A stretch of 21,290 bases of DNA from Candidatus Cloacimonadota bacterium (GTDB lineage Bacteria; Cloacimonadota; Cloacimonadia; Cloacimonadales; Cloacimonadaceae): the NCBI GenBank assembly GCA_023230795.1, contig JALNWR010000015.1, forward strand, positions 1 through 21,290. The letters run 5' to 3'. Position 1 is the first letter of the stretch; every line of letters begins with the position of its first letter. A model generated the notes under the pieces. It saw only the letters and a list, made by a program, of their open reading frames with translations, searched no databases and was not told the origin of the DNA. This document shows positions 1-7,091 of this stretch, one piece after another. Made by a program: the position numbers and the translations under genes.

Positions 1-375
1 GATGCGAGCTACTGCGTCCGTGATATCTTTTACATTGTTCAGTAATAATTCATCGCCACTTTGTTGCCCCAGCTTCTTTGCTCTGCCCAAAGACATCGTG
101 ATCACACAGAGCGGGGTATTCACGTCGTGATCCAGACGAGCTATATTTCTAAGTTCTGGAATCAAGGCTTCCCAAGACTTTGCCTTGAGCAATTCCTCTT
201 TAAGCTGCGCTATCTCTTGCTTGTATGTTTCGCATCTCATGCTGCACCTCTTATAGCGGTGTTGCAAATAGACTATCAGAGGCACAGTGCCTAACAGGAT
301 AATTAATACAAAAAACCAATAGATGCCCATCCCCGAAAGCAAAATCGTCTGATTCATAATAAGTCCAATGTTCAT
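1..375 (-). CDS. Sensor histidine kinase, N-terminal part (cut by left edge)
   Basis: The reading frame is open for all 125 codons from the ATG at 373-375 to the window edge. Residues about 13-35 form one hydrophobic membrane segment (GIYWFFVLIILLGTVPLIVY). Residues about 40-66 are charged and look coiled-coil, rich in K, E and Q. Then comes LDHDVNTPLCVI, which matches the H-box of HisKA dimerisation domains, with the likely phospho-acceptor at His83. The ATPase domain lies outside the window. An AAGGGA ribosome binding site sits in the end of the preceding gene and the gap is only 4 bp, so this is the last visible gene of the pilus operon. The family is inferred from the H-box and topology alone. 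Linkage suggests control of, or sensing through, the pilus system; that is inference. The partner response regulator is not visible. Confidence 0.68.
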   Translation of the reverse strand, partial: MNIGLIMNQTILLSGMGIYWFFVLIILLGTVPLIVYLQHRYKRCSMRCETYKQEIAQLKEELLKAKSWEALIPELRNIARLDHDVNTPLCVITMSLGRAKKLGQQSGDELLLNNVKDITDAVARI

Positions 376-379
376 TTCG

Positions 380-1699
380 TTAATCCCTTACATACATTAT
401 AGTAGCAGGGTGCAGCACTCCATTGTGCCAGCCTTGCATCTCAGAATCCACCAGGGCGCGATCATGCATTCCCATTTGGTCCATTAGCCCCAAAAAATAC
501 CTGTATTTGGATACTCCGCCGCCTGCTGTCCTGATGTCGCGCCGGCCCAGGGACATCCCATATTCGCTATGATATGCCGAGATCGCATCTCCCGTCACAG
601 TACCCACTCTTACCCCATTGATATATCCCTTCAGGATGCCGTTGTTATAGCTGAGCCCATAGGAATTCCAGGGATATTGCTCGAGGTTTGAGTTTAAAAT
701 CGGGATAGAAAAGAACCAACTAAAGATGTTTGATCTGGTTCCGTAGCTATCGTGATCTACAGATAAATCCAGCATAGTCTCATCTTCCTGAGTCACGGTA
801 AAGTGCATGGTTTTGTCAGATTGATTAAACCAGATAGCGGCAGAGGGTTTGTTTTTCAAATCGTTTGAATGTGGGTCGCTGGGTATCCACAACAAAGTAC
901 CCTGTTCATTTACATGACCAGGCCTGCCAGCATTATCAATCTTGGCAAAGCAAAGCAAGCTAAACGAGCTGTCAGTTTGGATGGGATTAGCTACCGTGGT
1001 ATCTCTGGCTACAACCATGTGGGTGGCTCCAAATAAATCAAACCAGCCCTCATATCCTCCCAGGAATGGTACGCAGTATCTACTATAAGCCCCCCCCCAG
1101 GGTATGGTAGCGGCAAGCAAGGCTTCTGAGTATATTGTAGTAGTATGATTGTTGCCCGAGGTGTCGGTCACATCGTTGTTATAAGCAGCGCCAGGTATAA
1201 GCCACGTAATAAAATCACTTAGAGCTTTCAAAAGGCCTGTCAAAATCAAGCGCTCCATCTCCAGATACAGGACATTCGGCCTGCTGCTCAGTCCCTGGAA
1301 AGGATAATCAAATGCCATCTTTGCCGAACGGCCTACCTTAATCCCCTGTAGCTCGCCACGGACGTAGCTCCCCACCTCATAATGATCTTCATCGTTGTAA
1401 AAACTGTATTGCAGGCTGTCGATGATGCAATTGCCCACCTTGTAGTCTGTGAAAACCTGCGTATGATGCACATCGTCTGTAAAAGGGGGAGTTCCCAGAT
1501 GGTAGTTCAAAAATGCCGCGGAATTAGCGTTACGAATCGCATTTCTCAGCGCAAAATCGCTTACATTCTCAGCCTCGCGCATCAGGGTATTACGCACCAA
1601 TACGGTAGGCATTTCACTCAATTTATTATTGAGATTGATGAGCACTCCGGCAAATATGGTGGTCATCAGGATTACAAAGATCAGCATCGCTCTACCCAT
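380..1699 (-). CDS. Pilin-like protein with C-terminal LamG/concanavalin-like domain
   Basis: 439 residues. Residues 1-27 (MGRAMLIFVILMTTIFAG...) form one hydrophobic helix that recalls the GspK/PilX class of minor pseudopilins: a Gly followed by Arg-Ala, and no Glu at +5. The middle is unassigned. Roughly residues 200-432 look like a LamG-type jelly roll, with a GYINGVRVG strand, a SLGRRD turn and the LGLMDQMGMHDRAL segment typical of the end of this fold. A GGGAG ribosome binding site precedes the ATG; the gap to the upstream gene is 1 bp. Placement after the assembly ATPase and platform protein suggests a large tip or minor subunit carrying an adhesive or carbohydrate-binding domain. The pilin part is a weak topological call and the LamG part a moderate one; ligand unknown. 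Confidence 0.65.
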   Translation of the reverse strand: MGRAMLIFVILMTTIFAGVLINLNNKLSEMPTVLVRNTLMREAENVSDFALRNAIRNANSAAFLNYHLGTPPFTDDVHHTQVFTDYKVGNCIIDSLQYSFYNDEDHYEVGSYVRGELQGIKVGRSAKMAFDYPFQGLSSRPNVLYLEMERLILTGLLKALSDFITWLIPGAAYNNDVTDTSGNNHTTTIYSEALLAATIPWGGAYSRYCVPFLGGYEGWFDLFGATHMVVARDTTVANPIQTDSSFSLLCFAKIDNAGRPGHVNEQGTLLWIPSDPHSNDLKNKPSAAIWFNQSDKTMHFTVTQEDETMLDLSVDHDSYGTRSNIFSWFFSIPILNSNLEQYPWNSYGLSYNNGILKGYINGVRVGTVTGDAISAYHSEYGMSLGRRDIRTAGGGVSKYRYFLGLMDQMGMHDRALVDSEMQGWHNGVLHPATIMYVRD

Positions 1700-1700
1700 G

Positions 1701-2330
1701 TTATACTCCCATCCTCATGTAGCTGTTCATGAAGAAACACCGGATATACAAACTGGTTCTCAGCGGCCGGCTTACCAGGCCCACCGCATCGCGCTTGAAG
1801 GTAAGCTCTATTCCTGCCGAGCGGATATCTTCCTCTTCGTCCGTGAGGTTGTCGTCTTCATCGAAATACTCAAATTTCATCGATTCCACATATAGAATAT
1901 ATCCATAATACTTTACTTTCAGAGAATCTATATAGGTATCGATATAAGACACATAGGCCGGGTTGCTCAGCAGGGCACCATCCTGTTTGATGGTAATCAC
2001 ATTGCCCAGATCGCTCATGCCGGTTTCCACGCTGAGGTCTATGGTATGTTCGGCATTGGTCAGTACATCGTTGTCATAGCTCCACATGGTTTTAAATACC
2101 AGGCGCGTACTATCGGCAGTAACCACTACTTCATCTTCGTCTATACCGATTCCGGCCAGAGCTACCAGGGCGTTGATCTTGGTGCCGGCCTGATCCATAT
2201 AGTCTATCATAGTAGAGGTGTATATGGCTCTTTGCGTGGTTTCACTAAGCTGGGTAGTAAAGGTAAATATCATTACCAATAGCATCCCGCCTATCAAAAC
2301 ACTGCCGATGACATCTAATAATACACTCAT
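1701..2330 (-). CDS. Putative minor pilin-like protein (GspJ/PilW-like position)
   Basis: 209 residues. Residues 8-28 are one strongly hydrophobic helix, followed by a polar beta-rich acidic domain (EDDNLTDEEED near residue 165), the architecture of a minor pseudopilin. The N-terminus is MSVLLDVIG. If Met1 is removed, as expected before Ser, an Asp sits at position 5 of the mature chain, where type IV pilins carry Glu5. No leader peptide precedes it. There is no clear ribosome binding site; the start lies 2 bp after the previous stop, so translation is probably coupled. I recognise no specific family. The role in the pilus is inferred from helix, size and gene order. Confidence 0.6.
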   Translation of the reverse strand: MSVLLDVIGSVLIGGMLLVMIFTFTTQLSETTQRAIYTSTMIDYMDQAGTKINALVALAGIGIDEDEVVVTADSTRLVFKTMWSYDNDVLTNAEHTIDLSVETGMSDLGNVITIKQDGALLSNPAYVSYIDTYIDSLKVKYYGYILYVESMKFEYFDEDDNLTDEEEDIRSAGIELTFKRDAVGLVSRPLRTSLYIRCFFMNSYMRMGV

Positions 2331-2332
2331 GA

Positions 2333-2755
2333 CTACATAAACGTGCGGGTATAAAGCCGATTCATGGTTACAGGATGTTTCAAGGCCGTCGGCCCGGAGA
2401 CGGTGACATCCACTCTGCGAAAGAGGCTGGTAGAACCAGAGGGCAAAATCGTGCCGGTAGAATCGCAGACTGTGGCTGCTATAGCCAGATTGTAAGTTTC
2501 GGATTGACTGTCTATATATACCGTTCTTGTGGTGCTGTCAAAATCAGGTATAATGTCATCGAAAGTGATCTGATCTGAAAAAAGCTTGGCATCCACTTCG
2601 TCCAGAACTGCATGACACAAGTGATTGCTTTGCACCACCAATTGTGCATTAAAAAGATAATCGGTCTGACGCCAGAGAGCCTGGTTGTAGCTCAAAGCTA
2701 TGGACGAGAAAAGCACCACAGCAAAAAGGGCCAGTACCATTTCCATCATATTCAT
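2333..2755 (-). CDS. Putative leaderless pilin-like subunit
   Basis: 140 residues, a normal pilin size. Residues 1-25 form a hydrophobic helix starting MNMMEMVLALFAVV, with Glu exactly at residue 5 of the primary translation product, as in a mature type IV pilin. The start is well fixed: a GGAGG site lies 6 bp before the ATG, and an in-frame TGA is six codons upstream, so no longer leader with a prepilin-peptidase Gly is possible. The rest is a short beta-rich domain with two Cys residues (47 and 92) that could pair. The gap to the ATPase gene is 1 bp. It is probably an assembled subunit of this system, but it has no clear family match. Confidence 0.6.
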   Translation of the reverse strand: MNMMEMVLALFAVVLFSSIALSYNQALWRQTDYLFNAQLVVQSNHLCHAVLDEVDAKLFSDQITFDDIIPDFDSTTRTVYIDSQSETYNLAIAATVCDSTGTILPSGSTSLFRRVDVTVSGPTALKHPVTMNRLYTRTFM

Positions 2756-2756
2756 C

Positions 2757-4544
2757 TTAATCCTCCGATGTCACATATAGTACTTCGGTGAGGTCTGTAA
2801 GGCCTTCGCGCATACGTTCCAGCCCGCTATCCCGCATGGAAAGCATCCCTTTACTCTCGGCGATTTTGCGGATGCGGTCTTCATCTATATCACTTACGGA
2901 TTTTATGATTTCGGCGCGGATTTCCGGATAGAAATACAGGGCCTCTGCCACGTTCGTCCGGCCTTTATAGCCGTTATGACATTTGGGACATCCCACGGGC
3001 TCGAAGATGATTCCCTGCTCCAATTCCTCCTGCGTAACGCCGATCTGCATGGCTGCCTCCCAGCTTTCTTTGGATAGCGGTTTGCGGCAATGCGGACACA
3101 GCCTGCGCACCAGGCGTTGAGCAATGATGATGTTGATGGAGTAAGCCAGTAGGAAGGTCTCAATACCCATTTTGTATAAACGGGTGATGGCAGAAGGGGC
3201 ATCGTTTGTATGCAAAGTGCTGAAGGTGAGGTGACCGGTATTGGCCAGCTTTACCGCAGTTTCGGCAGTGGTATGGTCCCGAATCTCTCCTACCATTACG
3301 ATATCAGGATCATGCCGCAGGATAGAACGCACCGCTTGATCAAAGCTCATCTTGTGCCCGATCTTGAGCTGTCTAGCTCCGTGGATCACATATTCCACCG
3401 GGTCTTCACAGGTCAGCACATTCACTCCGGGGTGGATCACGTGGTACAAAGCTGCCATCAGGGTGGTGGATTTTCCGCTACCGGTGGGTCCGGTTACGAT
3501 CACTATGCCTTTGGAGGTATTGATGGACTTCAAAAATTCCTGCTCGGCCTGCTCTTGAAAACCGAGCTTACGAAAGTCTGTGATTACCTTACGGTCGTCG
3601 ATCACACGGATCACCACGCTTTCAAAGCGGCGCTCAAATTCCTGAGAGACTATGGGCAAGATCGAGATGCGATAGCGGATCAGGTGTTCATCTACAAGCC
3701 TCTGGGCAAATCCATCCTGAGCGGTGTCTCGTTCAAAGCGGTCCACGCCGGTAGAGCGGTCTTTGACTACAGCCATAAGAGCCTCAGGCGGAGTATTCTC
3801 TTGTCTCAGCCATAGCTGCAATTTACCGTCTATGCGGAAATATATATCCGCACTGGTTTTCCCACTGGGGATAATGTGAATGTCGCTGGCATCTTTGCGC
3901 ACCGCCTCGATGAGGCAACCTTCAAAGAGATTGACCAGCAGGCTCTTATTGATCTCTTCATCCAGCTCTTGCTCGTCCAGCTCGACCGTTTTATTTTCCT
4001 CAAGGTCTCCCAGCACTTGGCCGGCTTCTTCCAAAAGCTGTAAAAATTCGTTTTTCTGCGGGGCCACACGCTCGATGATCTCATCTATAGTCTTTACCGG
4101 CGCCCAAACAATTTCCAAACGCTTAAATTGAGTGCGGCTTGTAATTTCCTGAATTACCTGGTTTGTAGGATCAGAAGCCAGCACCTTCAGAATATCACGG
4201 CTGCCCTTTTGCAAGCCAAAGGGCAGGATTTTGTGAAATAAAAGCCTGCGTTTGAATTCCTCATCGCTATCACGCCGCATGCTGTCCAAAACGCTTTTGC
4301 AGGCATCAAGCTGTTTATCTGCAATCTCTTCTATGCTCTTTTTATACAGCGGAAAAGCGTAATGGATGGCAAGAGCTTCATAGACCATATCGTGCGGGGC
4401 ACCAAATTCGATCTCCAACACGCGGGCCAAAGCACTTGCTGATGAACCCCCGTATTCTTTCATCTTCTTCTCGGCTTTTTGCATGGTTTCCTCGGTGAAA
4501 AATTCATTTTCAACCAAGTATTGAGCGAATTTACTGCTTAGCAT
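2757..4544 (-). CDS. GspE/PilB-type assembly ATPase
   Basis: 595 residues, normal for the family. This cytoplasmic hexameric ATPase powers pilus or pseudopilus polymerisation. Residues 1-150 resemble the MshEN/GspE N-terminal domain. The catalytic domain holds Walker A GPTGSGKST at 352-360, a Walker B-type DIVMVGE at 414-420, and the His-box STLHTND at 442-448. Cys483/486 and Cys519/522 form the tetracysteine zinc site of the GspE/PilB branch, which PilT retraction ATPases lack. An AAGGAG site overlaps the stop of the platform gene just upstream. Two CDS-scale open frames antisense to it are shadows. Whether the machine is a type IV pilus or type II secretion system cannot be told from this gene; no secretin or prepilin peptidase is in the window. 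Confidence 0.96.
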   Translation of the reverse strand: MLSSKFAQYLVENEFFTEETMQKAEKKMKEYGGSSASALARVLEIEFGAPHDMVYEALAIHYAFPLYKKSIEEIADKQLDACKSVLDSMRRDSDEEFKRRLLFHKILPFGLQKGSRDILKVLASDPTNQVIQEITSRTQFKRLEIVWAPVKTIDEIIERVAPQKNEFLQLLEEAGQVLGDLEENKTVELDEQELDEEINKSLLVNLFEGCLIEAVRKDASDIHIIPSGKTSADIYFRIDGKLQLWLRQENTPPEALMAVVKDRSTGVDRFERDTAQDGFAQRLVDEHLIRYRISILPIVSQEFERRFESVVIRVIDDRKVITDFRKLGFQEQAEQEFLKSINTSKGIVIVTGPTGSGKSTTLMAALYHVIHPGVNVLTCEDPVEYVIHGARQLKIGHKMSFDQAVRSILRHDPDIVMVGEIRDHTTAETAVKLANTGHLTFSTLHTNDAPSAITRLYKMGIETFLLAYSINIIIAQRLVRRLCPHCRKPLSKESWEAAMQIGVTQEELEQGIIFEPVGCPKCHNGYKGRTNVAEALYFYPEIRAEIIKSVSDIDEDRIRKIAESKGMLSMRDSGLERMREGLTDLTEVLYVTSED

Positions 4545-4562
4545 TATCTTGCGTGCTCCTTA

Positions 4563-5900
4563 TCACATCGTTGGCGGCGAAATCGTGGCGATCTCAGCCG
4601 AGACCACGGTAAGGAAGGTGATGGCAATCGCTACCACCAAACCCACTATGGTCTGGATATATTCCACTAAATTATTCATTTTATAGCTGGTTTCGGCTTC
4701 ATAAAAAGTGGCGATCTGCTGGGCAGATTGTAAGATAGTACCCGTTTCCTGACCAGTCCTGATACGGGTAAGCGCAGTTCTGGTAAATACTTCTGCTGCC
4801 GTCATCGCTTCCACAAAACCCAAACCGTCTTTTAACATCAAAGGAATGGTCACCTGCTTGATGCGCTCCTCCATCCAGGCATTTCTACAAGCCTCGGCAG
4901 ATGTCTTGATGGTTTCGATATTGTCTCCCGCACCGCCATAGATCGTGCCAAAGACCCTGAAATAAATCTCAATCGCCGATTTGTGCAACAAATGGCCTAC
5001 TATCGGGAGCTTGATGATGCGTTTATCCCGCCAGATTTTGCCCTTGGGAGTTTGCCACCAACGCCAAATAACAAACATAGGTACAGCCACTGCCAATAGC
5101 AATACCCACCAATACACACTCAGCCAGTCACTGGCAGCCAAGGTCTTTTCGGTAAGCGGAGGTAAAGGCATATCATACTTCAAAAACATCTGAGCCGTGG
5201 CCGGGAATATGGCCACTATGTAATATATCATGGCGCCAAAAGTGGCCAAAAGCGCAAACATCGGAGAGATCAAGGCCTTCTTGACATTTTTCTTGATCTC
5301 CATATCGCGCTCGATAAACTTGGCCGTGGCATCAAACACCTCAGCCATATTACCGCTTCGAGTAGCCAAACCCAACATATAAGCGGGAAACTTACCAAAG
5401 ATGTGCTCAAAACGCATAAATACTTCCCGCCCCTCTGCACCAGACTTGAGCTGACTCTCGATCTGCTGCAATGCATCCCGGAATCCACGATTCGGCTGCT
5501 CCTCTGCCAGCATCTCTAAAATCTTGCCAAAACTCATCTTGTCCCGCAACATGGTAGCCGAAAGCTTGATAAACATCATGATATCAGCCAATGAAGGCTT
5601 GGAAGGTATATCAAAAAGCACCGGGGAAATTTTGAACTTCGTATAGCCCATCTTGCGCAAAGCATTGGCAACTTCCTCTTTCGAATAGGCCGATTGACGG
5701 CCGGATACAGCTTTCTTACCAGGAACATACACTTTGTACAGCCAATCCCGCTTTCTCTCAAAAGCCTGAATCTTCAGCTTGTAACGAAGCTCCACCTTCG
5801 CAAGCTGCTGTTTGGCCGCCTTGTTGCTGTCCGCCAAAAACGTGCCTTGCACTAACTTAGCATCTGGGCTAATGCCCTTAAAGCGATATTCTTTGGTCAA
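4563..5900 (-). CDS. GspF/PilC-type inner-membrane platform protein
   Basis: 445 residues. It is the polytopic platform that couples the ATPase to pilin assembly. It has two T2SSF repeats: residues about 105-230 (with the SGAEGREVFMRF and LATRSGNMAEVF signatures) and about 305-435 (matching RTGQETGTIL near 381). Membrane segments lie near 211-235, 261-282 and 413-440. The start is a TTG at 5898-5900, supported by a near-perfect AAGGGAGG site at 5905-5912, four bases upstream; no ATG fits. The start lies inside the end of a 62-codon ORF, so coupled translation is possible. It is followed by the ATPase gene after 18 bp, in the usual order. Confidence 0.95.
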   Translation of the reverse strand: MTKEYRFKGISPDAKLVQGTFLADSNKAAKQQLAKVELRYKLKIQAFERKRDWLYKVYVPGKKAVSGRQSAYSKEEVANALRKMGYTKFKISPVLFDIPSKPSLADIMMFIKLSATMLRDKMSFGKILEMLAEEQPNRGFRDALQQIESQLKSGAEGREVFMRFEHIFGKFPAYMLGLATRSGNMAEVFDATAKFIERDMEIKKNVKKALISPMFALLATFGAMIYYIVAIFPATAQMFLKYDMPLPPLTEKTLAASDWLSVYWWVLLLAVAVPMFVIWRWWQTPKGKIWRDKRIIKLPIVGHLLHKSAIEIYFRVFGTIYGGAGDNIETIKTSAEACRNAWMEERIKQVTIPLMLKDGLGFVEAMTAAEVFTRTALTRIRTGQETGTILQSAQQIATFYEAETSYKMNNLVEYIQTIVGLVVAIAITFLTVVSAEIATISPPTM

Positions 5901-6066
5901 AAAGCCTCCCTTGCTGCTTCTTTAGCTCACAAATTATACCAATTAACTCTGCTTTGCTTAAAATCACTTTGATGAAACTGTTTTCAGACAGGAGCTTCCC
6001 CTTGCAGATTTTTGCTGCTATCTGCTTGCCGTTTTTGCTCATTACTGCTGTTGCTATCATCATCAC
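5878..6066 (-). CDS. Small ORF at the head of the pilus operon
   Basis: 62 codons starting with three ATGs, preceded by an AAAAGGA site about 8 bp upstream and a candidate promoter at 6090-6118. It ends 23 bp inside the platform-protein gene, so its ribosomes could open the TTG start of that gene. The protein is basic (many Lys), has no membrane segment and matches nothing I know. It may be a true small protein, a translational leader, or a chance frame; the ribosome binding site, promoter and overlap argue for translation. Confidence 0.4.
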   Translation of the reverse strand: MMMIATAVMSKNGKQIAAKICKGKLLSENSFIKVILSKAELIGIICELKKQQGRLFDQRISL

Positions 6067-6089
6067 AATATTCCTTTTACTTATTTAAC

Positions 6090-6118
6090 TAAATACACGC
6101 ACGCTAAAAATTGGTCAA
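6090..6118 (-). promoter_or_regulatory. Candidate promoter of the pilus operon
   Basis: On the minus strand, -35 TTGACC (6113-6118) and -10 TATTTA (6090-6095) are separated by 17 bp, about 25 bp ahead of the first ATG of the 62-codon ORF. The -10 is poor (3 of 6). The -35 context GCTTGAC recurs ahead of other genes here. Confidence 0.4.
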
Positions 6119-6519
6119 GCTTTATTTTGTGCTGATTTGTGAAGCTCTTGCTCTACCCAGAAAATATCTGATTGAATGTAATTCATAATTTCTGTGCTAT
6201 GTACAGCAATTAAAGAATATATATGCCATGCCTGCTGCTATAAATGACCAGTGGATATTTATCAACAGGCTTGAAATTAATTAATCTATTAGGCATTGAT
6301 CTGAAAGAGGATAGCCAACCTGATCCCGATATCTATAAAAATCAACCCCTGTTCCCAACTGCTTTATTGATAGACTGCTACCGAATATGCGGAATCATGC
6401 TCTTTTAAGGTCTCATACAGCATATCCGGCCAACTATGTATCACATAATGCTATATCCGCTATATATGTCTCCCCCCGCACACACCTTTGGGCTCCCTTG
6501 CAATCAACTTATTTTTATC

Positions 6520-6573
6520 TCGTTTTTAACTCGAGCTTACTCGAAATTTCGAGTAAGCTCGAGTTAAAAACGA
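6520..6573. repeat. Perfect 54-bp palindrome
   Basis: Two 27-bp arms (6520-6546 and 6547-6573) are exact reverse complements with no spacer and centre AAATTT. Each arm carries one CTCGAG and one GAGTAAGCTC-type segment, and the outer ends are TCGTTTTTAA. It lies between divergent genes, so it is not a terminator for either. It could extrude as a cruciform or fold as a long RNA hairpin; function unknown. Confidence 0.95.
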
Positions 6574-6741
6574 ATTAGAATCGAATTGAAAGCATGGGCA
6601 GGTATAGAGTTTCCCGGCTTAGTTCCACAGGCTTCGTCCGGGTTCCCGATCAGCGAGACATTAATTCCTTATTCTTTGTCTTGATCAAAGCTATCCGTCA
6701 TATTTGGAAAACTCTTCAAAATTCTGCTGCATGCGATTTCT

Positions 6742-7008
6742 GGCATTCCCCCAAAATATTGAGTCACTCTTTTGATAATGAACTTAATGATAGTATCTTA
6801 GCTATCATCTATGCCTATGTATTTCAGTTTATACTTTTGGCAGTTAAGATTTATGATTCCAGCATTAATGTCCTTCCAATCCGAACGGGACGACATTTCA
6901 GATAGCAACCTACAGCTAAACAAGGTTATAGAGTCCTATAAGGACGGCATTTCAGATAGCAAACGCCGACCAGTCCATAATCAGACTCTCGTAAAATGGG
7001 GGAATGCC
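6742..7008. repeat. Inverted pair of a 12-bp motif flanking the REP doublet
   Basis: GGCATTCCCCCA at 6742-6753 is repeated as its reverse complement at 6997-7008. Both copies also have TGCATGCG next to them on the outer side, within a shared TGCATGCGATTT (6728-6739 and 7009-7020). The roughly 270-bp interval contains the REP doublet. It could be the edges of a small non-autonomous element, but the arms are short. Confidence 0.4.
6888..6962 (-). repeat. REP-like doublet
   Basis: Two 21-bp copies (6888-6908 and 6942-6962), start-to-start 54 bp, differ at one base. Read on the minus strand each begins TTGCTATCTGAAATG and runs into CGTCC. In the 6942-6962 copy this continues into a GTCCT-TAT-AGGAC hairpin (6933-6945); the other copy has a weaker CCG/CGG hairpin just beyond. 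A conserved head followed by a small hairpin is the layout of REP elements mobilised by RAYT transposases. No transposase is nearby. Confidence 0.6.
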
Positions 7009-7091
7009 TGCATGCGATTTTGCTTGACAACATCAGCGCCGTTTATTGTTCGTAGAAGACACCGATATTGGGTGTAAACGAGGTTTTACTG

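Larger units (their letters stand above)
6119..7091. other. Long gene-free divergent intergenic region
   Basis: About 970 bp between the divergent pilus operon and glycogen phosphorylase gene. Open frames of 63, 103 and 88 codons exist on the plus strand, but they run through a palindrome and repeats, lack good ribosome binding sites and resemble no protein. The stretch holds a perfect 54-bp palindrome, a REP-like doublet and an inverted pair of a 12-bp motif, listed separately. It is AT-rich compared with the flanking genes. I see no tRNA or recognisable riboswitch. Confidence 0.6.

Noticed and set aside
6520..6573. 54-bp palindrome as a transcription terminator
   Set aside because: It lies upstream of both divergent genes, with no gene end nearby and no T-tract tied to a GC-rich stem.
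6594..6905. 103-codon plus-strand frame in the long intergenic region
   Set aside because: No ribosome binding site, no domain signature, and it runs into a REP-like repeat.
7024..7052. TTGACA as promoter of glgP
   Set aside because: The -35 is perfect but 16-18 bp downstream there is only TTGTTCG-like sequence, and no -10 can be supported.
7068..7091. TTG start eight codons upstream for glycogen phosphorylase
   Set aside because: The ATG at 7092 has an ACGAGG site at proper distance; the TTG has none.
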